DNA of 64,000 nucleotides from Symbiodinium natans (GCA_905221605.1 CAJNDS010002359.1:181501-245500); one strand, 5' to 3'. Counted from the first letter of the stretch, positions 49,951 to 59,988 are shown. Numbers and translations are program-made. The notes: generated by a model not told the origin, from the letters alone.

Positions 49951-50619
49951 AAGTGTTGAATGAAGCAAAGACCAAGGCCACAGGCCACATCGCTTCACAG
50001 TAGCAGTATGACAGATACTCAATAGTGATGTCCAAGAGTCTCAGACTCTGCGAGTCCCCAGAGCATGTGAGATTATTTCGTCACTGGTCACAAAAAGGGC
50101 AAGAAAGGACAACACAACCAAACAGCAAGGCGATAGACTGAGTGGGGTCTGTGTCTGTGTCTGAAGCCACAGTGTCGATGTGAGAGACATTAACAACGCC
50201 CGTTCCTTGCCGTCGACGTGGCCCTTGCTGCCTGTAGTGTTTTGGGACACAAGCTCCCAACAAAGTCAGGTGAATTGATTTTGCGTTGGCATGTGTCCCT
50301 CGAACAACAGGTACAGATACGTATTCTATTTTCATGCTTTCGCGAAATTTTTGAATAGGGCATGCCCACTGAAGTTTACTGTTTGGAAGGATGGTACTGA
50401 GTATGTATCCCGCGCTCGCTCTTGCACAGGCCGGGTAGCCGGGTAGCCTGAGACTCCATGTCTGTTTTTTTTGCATTCATAGTGGACTACAGGTGCGACA
50501 GATAAGTTTAGATCTTTAGGTGTCATGGCTGCTAGGACTGCCACAGACCTTTGTCGCTGAGGTTCGTGTTTTTTTTCGTGTAGAGTTGCACTGACACACA
50601 GAGGTTTAGTGCAGAAGCC
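49951..50619. other. upstream region of gene P, no feature recognised
   Basis: No natural coding frame. Earlier exons or a promoter may lie here, but nothing specific can be shown. Confidence 0.35.
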
Positions 50620-51063
50620 ATGGTCATGGCCCAGGCAGAGGCTGTGTGCCCTGTGCCTGTGCAGTCGGGCATGGCTAAGTGGCATGCTGTTGCAATGGAC
50701 GAAGTGATTCTTTCACAGCAGAGTTCAGAAGAGATCCTTGAAGCAGATGCGATCAAAGAAGAGACTGCGTCTCGAAGCCAGGCTTCTGAAGTGGCAGAGC
50801 ACATGTGTGCCACATGTGGGGCTGGGGTGGCTGGGGTGGCTGGGGCGGCTGGGGCTGAGGGGTGTGTGTGGGCCCAAAACACATCCCGTTTGAGTCTCAT
50901 CGATTGCATCGATGTGGATGCTGCCATTCCACGTCCTGAGCCCTGGTGGGTGCAGCTAGTCAAGCAGCACACTGGCTGCGCTAGTGTCAACACAGGCAGC
51001 CTTTTCAGGAAGAGGCCTCTCAAGCTGGTTTCTGCTTGCTCTGGCATGCTGTCAGAGGCCAAG
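50620..51063 (+). CDS. gene P exon 1: start of a C5-cytosine methyltransferase-like domain
   Basis: ATG at 50620 (GCCATGGTC context). After ~120 residues of linker, including a GVAGVAGAAGA repeat and a CATC pair, the exon ends KRPLKLVSACSGMLSEAK. That corresponds to motif I (strand, then S/F-x-G loop) of C5 methyltransferases. The exon ends at 51063 before GTACTC; the next exon continues MLRIPYECVSASDSDPD. The intron (51064-51311, GT-AG, phase 0) joins both halves of the fold exactly between helix and strand. Confidence 0.6.
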
Positions 51064-51311
51064 GTACTCGAGGCCGGGCAGGGTTGTGATCGCTTGAGTT
51101 GCTTCAGCTGGGATCTTGGGCATGGGAATCTTGGAACCTGAATTGAGGCCACCCAACTAATTTTGACAGTGTGTCCATCATTTATAGCAGCCGCGCAAAC
51201 ATGAGTGAGTCTGAGTAATCTGAGCAGGTAGGTCCAGGCAAGCCGTGCAGTTTCCATCTGAAAGTTGCTATCTGCGAGCCAGTCTTGTTTGCAGCCCCTA
51301 TCACTTGTCAG

Positions 51312-51679
51312 ATGCTGCGCATCCCCTATGAGTGCGTCAGCGCGTCAGACTCAGATCCAGATTGCCGGGCTTTCATGAGGGCCAACTATCCTCCAACCTA
51401 CATGCACACAGACTGGGCAACCCAGCGTGAGTCATGCCCTGCTCGCTCGATGTTTGGCAAGCTGGATTTCTTCATGATGGGTACACCCTGCCCACCATAC
51501 AGCAAGATGAGGCACAAGCGATTCGCAAATGGGTCAGTTTCGCAACATCCGCAGTTCTATCAGACAGAGGACCTCATCATGTGGCTCAAGGCCTTTGAGC
51601 CAGGCGCTGGCTGCCTGGAACAGGTTGATGGTTTCAGGATGGGAGAAGACTGCTCAGACATGTCTTCACCGCTGGAGAG
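51312..51679 (+). CDS. gene P exon 2: catalytic part of the C5-methyltransferase-like domain
   Basis: It starts after the acceptor TTGTCAG at 51311. The exon carries VSASDSDPDCRAF (motif II-like acidic end), then MMGTPCPPYSKMR, the motif IV loop with the presumed catalytic Cys at 51489-51491. GCLEQVDGF (about 51607-51633) stands in the place of motif VI (ENV). It ends SSPLE at 51679, where the intron begins with GCAAGG. A GC donor is common in dinoflagellates. Transfer of a methyl group from AdoMet to cytosine is the expected reaction; motif VI is divergent (LEQV). Confidence 0.65.
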
Positions 51680-51913
51680 GCAAGGCCACCTTACCACAGT
51701 TTGCTGCTTGTTAGCTGCTGTTCTCCGTCATCTGTTGGCTTCAGATAACACCTGGAATCAAGAAACTGGAGTCTAGATTCTAGATTTTAGAGTCTTGAGT
51801 GCAGAACAGCTGTTGAACGATTTGTGTGATGAGTGTGGCTGTAGGGCCTTGTGAATATTCATATTCATCTCAAATTCAGCTCTGCTGCTCTGCTCCATCC
51901 TTGCAACTGGCAG

Positions 51914-52026
51914 GCTGATTCAGGGAGTGGATGCTGCCGAGTGGTACCACGGCGGGTACCACGTCTTTGCCAGCTTCATGGACCTCAAAGCGTTCCTCAA
52001 CCTAAGCCGTCCAAGGACCCACGCAG
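51914..52026 (+). CDS. gene P exon 3: C5-methyltransferase-like motif VIII region
   Basis: It begins after GGCAG at 51913. Phase 2 joining gives R-LIQGVDAAEWYHGGYHVFASF, then MDLKAFLNLSRPR. The S-R-P-R end fits motif VIII (QxRxR-like). The exon probably ends at CAG|GTTGCT (52026/52027), though the frame stays open beyond. The target-recognition domain and motif X are not found before the next large exon. Confidence 0.5.
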
Positions 52027-52323
52027 GTTGCTGTGTCAGTGGTCTGCAGGTTCCATGGTTGCCACATGCTGGTGCTGCAGTCAGTGTGGCTGATTGTGTG
52101 TTGATTGGTGAATTGGAGACCATTCTCTCTGCGATGTTTCGTCAGAGGCCAGACATGATGTGTGTAGTGAGTCTAGTGCTGCAACATTTACATCTAGAGA
52201 ATCTAGAGTGGTAGTGAGTTGGTCGTGGTGCTGCTAGCTGCCACTGTCACTTCAAGAATGATTGTCAAAACTGGGTCATGGTAAGTTCACGTTCGTAGTG
52301 TCCTGATTCTTGATGTCCATGCC

Positions 52324-54914
52324 ATGGATTCCTGGCTTGATTACTGTGGCAGTATTGTCCCGGAGCATGGCAGAGAAGATGCTTCCTCAGCACTTTGTGC
52401 TCCTGGCACGCCAGAGCCTGCAAGGCCTCCAGGGTCTCAAGGTGCCAGTGTGAGTGGCAGGCCTGGCAGGGGCCGTCCAGCAGGAAGCCGAATTCTTCGT
52501 GAAGTCGTGAGAGACAATCCAGAGATGCAGTTCAAGGCTGAGAGTACCAGTGCCAATGTGTCAATCCTAGATCTTCTTTCTGGGAGAGGCGCTCCTGCTC
52601 AAAGGAGTTCCAGCTCCACCTCAGAACTCCTTCCATTGGCCACAGTGCCAGAGGCAAAGGTGGCATGCTCCCCACAGGTCACAGCTGCTTCATTGTTGAG
52701 TGGAGCGGCTGCGCCGCTACTGGGTAAAACCTTTGCGCATTTGGTGTTGTTTCAGAGCCGAGAGGGAACAGCAGCTGCAGCCAACAGGCCTCAAGAACCC
52801 ACCGCAGACACAACGCACTTGCCAGATGGAGAGACTGATGATGCTGACAAGGGGGGCATGATGGCTGTGATAGAGCATTCGTTTGGTGATTCCACAGCAA
52901 ACCATGTCAAGTCCATGTCAGCTCTTGCAGAAGATCTTGGTATGACCAGAGCCACCCTCGGTCGGCACAAGCAAGTTTTGGCAGCTTCTCTGGTGCAGGC
53001 TTTTTCTGTTTCGTGGTCATGTTGCTTGCAGCGTGTTCACCGTTTAATACGTGATGGCATAATGAGGGGTCACTGCCTGATCAAGAAACGTGTTTATGAT
53101 GAGACCCCCTTGAAGCTGCGGATCAAGGTTCAAGGGGGGCAGAGTCATGAACAGGCTTACAGTGTTGCGAAGACCTTGCAATCACGCTTCAGCCTGGGCA
53201 TGTTGTGTGAGCGCATTCCCTCTCAAACGTTTTTCTTCATGCATGGTTTGGTCGCATCTCCACTGCAAGTGGTCTTCCGGACAAAGGCCGAACACTTGTT
53301 TGAGGCGCAGCAGGCTGTGGAAGGCTTGGTGCCTGGCCTTGACAAAGTAGCCAAAAGCTTTGACATGACAATGCAGATGACAAGTACGGACCGATACTCA
53401 GCGAATGAGGTCACGGAGCAAGCAATGAACTTTGTCACCCCCGATCAGACTCGCTTGCACTTATGGTGTGATGTGCATCGCTTAAGCGCATGTCAAACCT
53501 GGCAACTTGGAATTGCTTCCAGTCATATCAGTGGTGTCATTGGCCTTTCGCTTTTGATGAGGGAGGCGGGAGCTCTGACAGAGCTGCGCAAATGCATTTC
53601 CCAAGTCTTCCATGACAGACTAGAGGTTGTGTATGGTGATCCGCCCACTGGTCAAATCCAAGCCCATCGAAAAGCAATCCTGAAGATGTTCCTGGGCGAG
53701 GATGTGACCAAGCGTGAGGAGCCATTGGCAGGCAAAAGAGCACGGCAGAGGGCCACGCTGGATTTTTTCTGCAATGGTGACTGGGAGCAGGCTGACAAGA
53801 TTCAGTTCTTCAGTTTGCAGCCTGTCGACAAGCAGCAGCTCCTGCAAGCCTTTGACAGGCTCGTGGTGCCGGCACTTTTGCCTGCTGGCATAAGCATGTT
53901 TCCCCGGCATCGCTGGCATGGTGGTGAGCTGGCTGTTGATGAGGCAGGCTTACTGTTTGCAGTCCACAACATCGGCGGAATCGCTCTTCAGATGTTCCTG
54001 ACTGGGCAGTCTCCTGACCGTGCGTTGGCAGCAGAAAGTTCAGAAGACCCCAGCAATGCTGCTTTGGATGATCTTGATCCAGGAGAGTTGCCTGCAGTGG
54101 ACACATGCGTGGCCGAAAGCGTGCCTCAAGGGCCTCAGGAGTCTCAGCAGGAAAATGCTCGGTCGCCAGATGCGACTGACTGGAAGGCTGCGAAGCAGAG
54201 CATGAAGCGGATGACCACAGCTTGGGTCGACTCCAAACCTGGGCCTGTTCTTGTGGTTGTGCGCGCTGCAATGACGGCCTCTGTTCGGTTGATGCGAAAA
54301 TTCCTCTATTTGGCCAGTCTCTCATGGGAAAAGCACCAACAGCTGCAGGCACTACGAGGTAAGAAAAGATCCTTTCGATTGCTGGAAGCTTGGTGCGCGC
54401 GAGATGTCGCTACAGCCTTTGCAACATTGCGGGACACTTTTCACACTCCTTTGTTGGCTTTGCCACTGACGGCCAGAACAAATTCAATCAAAGTGCTTTC
54501 CTTCCGACTGTTGGCTCGAATGGCTGGTGCGCTACACAATTTGATCCGCTTGCCGAGGTCTGGTTTTCCGTACCGCCTGTATGGTCTACTGTCGTCTGAC
54601 AGCAAGCCTGAGTTGGATGAAATGGCTGACAAGCTCCTGCGTTCTCCAGTCTGCTTGAGGGACCCTGCCTCGAAGGCCATACTCAGCAAGTTTGCCAATG
54701 TGGATGCGCTTACAGGCCCAGCTGCCAAAGCCACCCTGGAAGCTTGTGCTTTGCTTGCTGAAGTCGATGTTGTCAGCATTGAAACGAGACATGCTTCAGC
54801 AAGACGGCTTCTCATGGCGCGACAACAGTCATGGAGTCCTGCCTTTGCTGACTTGTCAGCGGAACACTTGTGCAGAATGGTGCGGACAGAAATGCACCAG
54901 GATTTCACTACACG
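52324..54914 (+). CDS. gene P large exon: transposase-like protein
   Basis: A continuous frame of about 864 codons. Residues ~1-180 are low-complexity. A conserved-looking globular part follows: SALAEDLGMTRATLGRHKQV (helix-turn-helix-like), KKRVYDETPLKLRIKV, TSTDRYSANEVTEQ (about 53380-53420), RLHLWCDVHRLSACQTW (about 53450-53500) and, near the end, VSIETRHASARRLLMARQ (about 54770-54828). The Asp-bearing strands (YDETP, TDRYSAN, CDVHRLS) are spaced as in RNase H-fold transposases of hAT/MULE type. No BED finger or DDE triad can be proved by eye. The exon ends at 54914 before GTGGAC. Function inferred only. Confidence 0.5.
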
Positions 54915-55305
54915 GTGGACAAGGACCAGGGAGTTGAGATCTGAGATATCAGATAGCAGTAGTATCAGATAGGTAGCTGCTAGCTTTTGTAGCTGTAGCT
55001 TGTAGCTGTGGCTAGTAATAGTACTGCAGCCAAACCATTTTTTAGCCAGAGCCACACGTGTCATAGGCCACAAGCCCAGGCCCTAGGCCCTAGGCCCTCT
55101 AGGACTCTAGGCCACTTAAAAACCAAGACCCAGACCTAGATTGGGTGGGGGGGGAAAGGGGGCGGGTGGGGCCGGGTGGGGTGGGGGGTCAGACCGGTCT
55201 GGGTGGGGTGAGGGGGGGAAAGGGGGGGGGGGGGTGGGATGGCTGTGTGGGGGTGGCCCCAAACCATACTCTAAGCCCACCTCCAAACCCACCTCCTCGC
55301 TGCAG
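54915..55305 (+). other. gene P intron with G-rich, G-quadruplex-prone tract
   Basis: GTGGAC ... CTGCAG, 391 bp, phase 2; joining gives T-R-SESLEAL. The sense strand at 55141-55240 is a run of GGGG-rich sequence (up to 14 consecutive G). Near 54960-55110 there are short TAG/CCCTAGG repeats. The bases at 54960-54970 (AGATAG) end the read-through frame. Confidence 0.6.
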
Positions 55306-55935
55306 GTCTGAGTCACTCGAAGCCCTCAGCCCTGCCCTACCAGGCCCTATTCACCCAGCCCTGTCCAGGAAGCACCGTGCCACTCCGAAGAAAAAACGTG
55401 CTGTGCAGAAGCGAAAACCTGCCAGAACGAATCCCAAGGGCCGAAAGCGCTTGGACCAAGTTGAGAAACGGCCTGGGGGTGCTCTTCGAGCATTCTTTCA
55501 TGACAAGCTGCCCACTGTAGCAAAAGATGAGTGGCAAGACAGGGGTGCGCTTTTTGAACGCCTGCGTCGAGATTTCAAGACACTGTCACAGGAAGAACAG
55601 AGGCATTACAAGGCTTTGGGTGCAGCAGCGACCTTGGCAGGGAAGCATGGTGGGCGCCCCTTTGCAGATCCATCTACTGTGTCTGGGCATGTTGCCAGAA
55701 GCCGGTCTTCCCAGGCATTAGTTACTGCTTCCAGTGAACAAGAGAGACTAGCGTTGTCGAAAATCGCAGCTGCTGAGAAGAAGGCCATGTTTGCGCAACG
55801 TCTGGTTCTTGCCAGGGAGCGGACAGATGCTGTTGATTTGCAAGCACACCAGAGCCGCGCGGTGTTTCCAAGCCATGAAATCGTGGACACATTGAAAGTG
55901 GCTACATGGAAGAACGAAGTAATGGCGGAGCCTGG
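55306..55935 (+). CDS. gene P exon 5: HMG-like / coiled basic region
   Basis: After the acceptor at 55305 the frame encodes a basic segment (RATPKKKRAVQKRKPARTNP). Next is ALRAFFHDKLPTVAKDEWQD, then LRRDFKTLSQEEQRHYKALG, which has the helical spacing of an HMG-box-like module (aromatic, then S-x-E-E, then Y-x-x-L). A long charged helix follows (SKIAAAEKKAMFAQRLVLAR). It could bind DNA. At about 55935 the sequence passes in frame into retroelement Gag. The gene's own ending is not seen. Confidence 0.5.
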
Positions 55936-56188
55936 CCACTTATGTGCAGGCAAATGGCCCCCTCAGGAGTCTTCATCTGGCAAGGGTGGCAAAGGTCAGC
56001 GCTGGGTTCTCTCTTACCAGGACAAGTCTGGGGCACGCAAGAATCTCTGTCGTGGCTACAGTTCTCGTGACGGATGCAAGTTTGCGAATTGTCGCTTTGA
56101 GCATTTGTGTCCGGTCCCAGGCGCGGATGGCCGTCCATGTTTGGGTAAGCATCCGGCGTACGAGCACAAGTCACGCGCTTCAAACTGA
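55936..56188 (+). CDS. Gag-like end with CCCH zinc finger
   Basis: After a Gly/Lys linker (SSGKGGKGQRW) the frame reads CRGYSSRDGCKFANCRFEH, a C-x8-C-x4-C-x3-H zinc finger (56044-56103). CPVPGADGRPCLGKH follows, a second Cys/His group. This type of finger usually binds RNA, fitting a nucleocapsid role. It ends at TGA 56186-56188, but the same frame stays open for the next 2.2 kb. Confidence 0.65.
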
Positions 56189-57750
56189 CTATCTTCTTCA
56201 CTGGGGGCCGGCAATTCAGATGTCCGTACAACAAGAGAGGATGATGGTGTCTCGCCCGCAGAAGCTCTTCAGAATGGCGATTTCTCTTGGGAGACTTGCT
56301 TGTGTCTTTTGCAGGACTCGTTCCCTGGTGCAGTTTTTCTTCGCCGTTCACACGTGCTGACTGGGGGTCGACCTGCTGCTCAGTATTTTCACTTAGGGGC
56401 ACGCGTGGGGGGTCAAGGTGGCATGTGCTCGGCCACTCTGGAGCAGCAAGATCTTGTGCGGTATGTGAACGCATTTCTCGCGCACCTTTTTCCTGAAGGC
56501 ACTTGGACGAGCATCTGTGTTTCTCACACTGAGTTTGCGCACATCCACCAGGATTTCAACAGCCCCGACTCTCAGAATTACACCTTCAGCCTGGGGGCCT
56601 TCTCGGGCGGAGGCTTGTGGTTGGAAGGCGACACTTCAGCTTTTCCAGGCTACACCTTGGTGCCGCCTCCAGACAAGGAGGCAGATCAGTCCTTACGTGG
56701 GGCCATTGTGTGCACTCGGCGGGCAGGATTCTCTTTCAATGGCCGCTTGCGCCACTGCAGCGAACCATGGGTTGGCGATCGCTGGGTCGTCATCGCTTAT
56801 ACTGCGCCCAATCCGGATGCTCTGTCCGCTGATGACGTCTCCTTGCTGGCGGCTCTTGGTTTTCCCTTGCCTCGCGTGTCGAGCACACCTCCACCGCCAT
56901 CTGCTCAAGGCAGTGTCGTTGCAACTCCTGCTCCGGATGCACAGGTCACGTGCCCATCACCAACGCTTCCCGAGCAGGTCCTGCCTCCGCACTTTCCTGC
57001 CCTGCGACGGAATCTTTTCCTCGAGTTGTGTTCAGGCAGGAATCGGCCACTTTCCTCTGCGGCTCTCAAGGCTGGTGTCTCTGTCATATCAGTTGATATC
57101 CTTCGCTCATGTGAGCAGGACATCCTCCAGGATAGCACTTACGATGCTTTGTTGCGGCTGGGGTTCTCCGGTCAAGTGACACTTGCGCATGCATCTCCAC
57201 CATGCACTGAGTACAGCCGTCTCAAGTTGCTGGATAATGCAGGCCCCCGCCCTCTGCGTTCACCGGACCATATGGAAGGTTTCCCAGACTTGAATGCTGA
57301 GGAGAAGCACCGTTTCGAGCAAAGCCGCTTGCTCCTTTTTCGCTCCTTGCACATCCTCCGCGCTGTGTGGTGCGGTGGTGGCCACATTAGCTTCGAACAC
57401 CCTGCCAACAGCCTTGCCTGGCTCGAGAAAGAGACCCAGGCTTTTCTTAAGCACGTTTCCGCCGATCTCAACTGCATTGCGGCTTGTCGGTTTGGGGCAG
57501 ATTGGTACAAACGTTGGCTCTTTGCTTGCACTTGGCGGGATATGCAGGGCTTGGCGTGTGCTTGCAATCACGCTCCCGACAGCCACCAACAGGTGGTTGG
57601 TGCTCGCAACTCGGATGGCACCTGGGCCTCAGCTGCTACTTCTGAGTTCCCTCCTGCACTGGCGGAGGCGTATGTGGCTGCTGCGCTGCCCTTGTTCGAG
57701 ACGTGTGCAGATCCAGTTGATTTGTCCTTGGCCCAGCTCCCCTTCTTGTA
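56189..57750 (+). CDS. 2OG-oxygenase-like domain fused to C5-methyltransferase-like domain
   Basis: The frame has no ATG at its start and is continuous with Gag across one TGA. The oxygenase part has H-x-D (HQD, 56546-56554), then FSLGAFSGGGLWLEG, the distal His in RLRHCSEPW (56753-56755) and GDR (Arg 56780-56782), followed by WVVIAYT. All expected Fe and 2OG ligands are present. A Pro-rich linker (56880-56990) leads to the methyltransferase part: NLFLELCSGRNRPLSSAALK (motif I), VSVISVDI (motif II), AHASPPCTEYSRLK (motif IV, Cys 57203-57205) and ISFEHPANSLAW (motif VI-like). The RT frame takes over near 57750. The pairing of an oxidising and a methylating domain in one polypeptide is notable. 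Activity on DNA or RNA is inferred. Confidence 0.65.
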
Positions 57751-59988
57751 CCCAAGAAGGGCATGCACTCTCCTCCTTTTGGCACGCAAGATGGCGGCGG
57801 CATCTTTTCCTGCCCTGATTGGTCTAAGCCCCCTAGCGATGCTGTGGATGTCTTTGACGGCTTGCGCCAAGAACTTGTGCATTACCTGTTGTCTCGCAAG
57901 GCACCTCTTCGCCTTCAGGAGCATGTTCAAAGTCAATGCGAGGATGCTCTGTTTTCCGCGGATGAAGTGCTGGCTCTTCGCGCCATGTGGTCCTCCTGGT
58001 TCACTCGCAAGGGCTGGCCTGCCCCCGATTGGACAGTTCCACCTTCTCAGCCATATTGTCTTCATGCCCTCTCCGCTTTGTCCCGAGCCATGGGCGATCG
58101 AGATGACTTGCTGTTTCCTTGCTTGTTGGAGGGCATCCCCACTGGTTTCTTCAATGACATCCCGAGGAGCAACGTCTTCATCCCGGTGGAAGACGTGGGC
58201 AGCCTGGCCTCCGATGATCAACTGCAGATTTGCGAGAGCAATTGGCAGGGCGCACGGGAGAACCCTGCTATCCTGCACGAGTTGGTGCAGAAAGAAGTCG
58301 ATGAAGGCTGGCTGGAAGAGGTTCCTCTCTCCGAGGCAAAGCAACGTTGGGATAAAATCGCGGTTGCCAAGCTGAACGTGGTCCTTGCTGAAAACAAGAA
58401 GCCCCGCTTGATCATGGATGGGACTATCAGTGGGACCAACCGAAGCTGTTTCATGAACGAGAAGTACAACCTCCCTGGCCTGCAGGATGTTCGCTCTTGC
58501 TTTCCTCTTCGCGGGTGCCACTCTCAGCACGCAGGTTTCAGTTTGGATATCCGGGCCGCGCACAAAACAATCCGTATCAAGGACTCGGAGCGTGGTCTGT
58601 GCGGCATTAAGCTGGAGGATGGCCGCCATTACTGGTATCGCGTGTGCCCCTTTGGTACGAATTTCTCAGCTCTTTGGTGGGCGCGGCTTTCATCCTTCAT
58701 GATCAGGGTTTTCCATCTTCTATTATGGGTCGCACATATGCTCAGCATTTATGTGGACGATCTTTTACTGGTCCAGGATGATGCTGTGGTGGCAGTGTTC
58801 GGCAGCTTGCTTCTCTCTTTCTGCCAATCCTTCGGGATTCCTCTTTCCTGGGCCAAGGTACAACTCAGTCATGAGCTGAAGTGGTTGGGCTGGTGTTTTA
58901 ACTTTCGCGCCGGAACGTTCTGGGTTCCAGAAGATAAGCGGGCCAAGCTGCTGCAACAGGTTCGGGTTCTTCTCAGAAAAGGTCCTGTCGAGAAACAGGC
59001 CCTAGAGCAGACCGTGGGTCTGTTGATGTGGATAACTCAGGCATCGGTGCAGCTGCGCCCCTGGCTTTGCAACCTTTGGCGGGACCTTCAACGTCCGGCA
59101 GCGACAAACTTCAGCATCTCTTCCAGTGAATGGCAGACGCTCAAGGATCACCTGGATGAGAACTTGCGGTTCCGTTCTACCCCGCCTGGGACGGCCATTC
59201 CATGCGGTGCTACCTTGATCTCTGCCCGACACGTCCCAGTTCGCAGCAAGGCAGATCTGTGCAAGGTCCCTTTGACAACTCGTCGCGTCTACATGCGGAT
59301 TGCTGACCCGCAACACCGGAAGCGGCATGTGTCCGAGGCGAGCCGTCGCTTCTTGCTCTTCTGGGAGGACTGGTGTCTCCAGTCTCCATCACTCACATGC
59401 TTGCAACCTTCTTGCAGGGCGATCTCCGCAACACTTGCAGCCGATGCGTTTGCTTCCAGCCAGTGCATTGGGATTGGGGGCTTTCTTCGTGTCCAGGGTT
59501 CCTCGGCAGTTTGGTTCAGTGAACGTTTTGCTCTCTCCGATATGCAATGCTTGGGGGTGCCTCTCGCCCCGGATGCTCAGAAGAACATTGGTTGCTGGGA
59601 ACTGCTCGCCCAGATGGCCTTGCTCATCCTCTTTGCGGAGGTCTGTCCGGGTGGTCGTGCTGGCTTGTCGCTCCGCACCTTCTGCGATAACAGCGCGGCT
59701 GAGTCAGCAGGCAATCGCATGCTGACAACTTCCAGCCCCCTTTGCTTCTTCGCGCAGCAACTGGCGTGTCTTTCATTCAAGCTCGGCCTCACCTTGGACA
59801 TCCAGCACATCTCCGGCTTTCGCAATACAGAAGCAGATTTCTTGAGTAGATGGCAGCCGCCGGAGGAGTTGCAGCACGGGTTTGAGCTCTTGTACAGGTA
59901 TCGATTTCCTGTGGCTCGCATTTGGCAGTCGCATCATGATGTGCGTCTTTTTCCCGCAGATACAAAGCTGCTGTGGCAGCCCCCATGA
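57751..59988 (+). CDS. reverse transcriptase and RNase H of the second retroelement
   Basis: The frame is entered near 57750 by a -1 shift from the methyltransferase frame; an ATG also occurs at 57763. The RT has KKPRLIMDGTISGTNR, then FSLDIRAAHKTIRI (first Asp), FGTNFSALWWARL and the catalytic YVDD (58750-58761, IYVDDLLLVQDD), followed by ELKWLGWCFNF. The connection region and RNase H follow: TLAADAFASSQCIGIGGFL (Asp), CWELLAQMAL (Glu), TFCDNSAAES (Asp) and HISGFRNTEADFLSRW (His ... Asp). All RNase H acidic positions are present. It ends in TGA at 59986-59988. Apart from the frame change it looks intact, which suggests a young copy. Confidence 0.85.
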   Translation, partial: PKKGMHSPPFGTQDGGGIFSCPDWSKPPSDAVDVFDGLRQELVHYLLSRKAPLRLQEHVQSQCEDALFSADEVLALRAMWSSWFTRKGWPAPDWTVPPSQPYCLHALSALSRAMGDRDDLLFPCLLEGIPTGFFNDIPRSNVFIPVEDVGSLASDDQLQICESNWQGARENPAILHELVQKEVDEGWLEEVPLSEAKQRWDKIAVAKLNVVLAENKKPRLIMDGTISGTNRSCFMNEKYNLPGLQDVRSCFPLRGCHSQHAGFSLDIRAAHKTIRIKDSERGLCGIKLEDGRHYWYRVCPFGTNFSALWWARLSSFMIRVFHLLLWVAHMLSIYVDDLLLVQDDAVVAVFGSLLLSFCQSFGIPLSWAKVQLSHELKWLGWCFNFRAGTFWVPEDKRAKLLQQVRVLLRKGPVEKQALEQTVGLLMWITQASVQLRPWLCNLWRDLQRPAATNFSISSSEWQTLKDHLDENLRFRSTPPGTAIPCGATLISARHVPVRSKADLCKVPLTTRRVYMRIADPQHRKRHVSEASRRFLLFWEDWCLQSPSLTCLQPSCRAISATLAADAFASSQCIGIGGFLRVQGSSAVWFSERFALSDMQCLGVPLAPDAQKNIGCWELLAQMALLILFAEVCPGGRAGLSLRTFCDNSAAESAGNRMLTTSSPLCFFAQQLACLSFKLGLTLDIQHISGFRNTEADFLSRWQPPEELQHGFELLYRYRFPVARIWQSHHDVRLFPADTKLLWQPP

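Larger units (their letters stand above)
55936..59988 (+). mobile_element. retroelement with CCCH Gag, oxygenase, methyltransferase, RT and RNase H
   Basis: Domain order on the plus strand: CCCH finger (56044-56103), TGA (56186-56188), 2OG-oxygenase-like domain (about 56380-56830), C5-methyltransferase-like domain (about 57005-57700), a -1 frame change (57745-57763), RT (about 58200-58900) and RNase H (about 59430-59850). No integrase, tyrosine recombinase, LTR or target duplication is identified, so the class is open (RT/RNase H looks DIRS-like). The 5' end is fused to gene P and the 3' end fades before the (ACT)n array at 60330. Confidence 0.75.
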
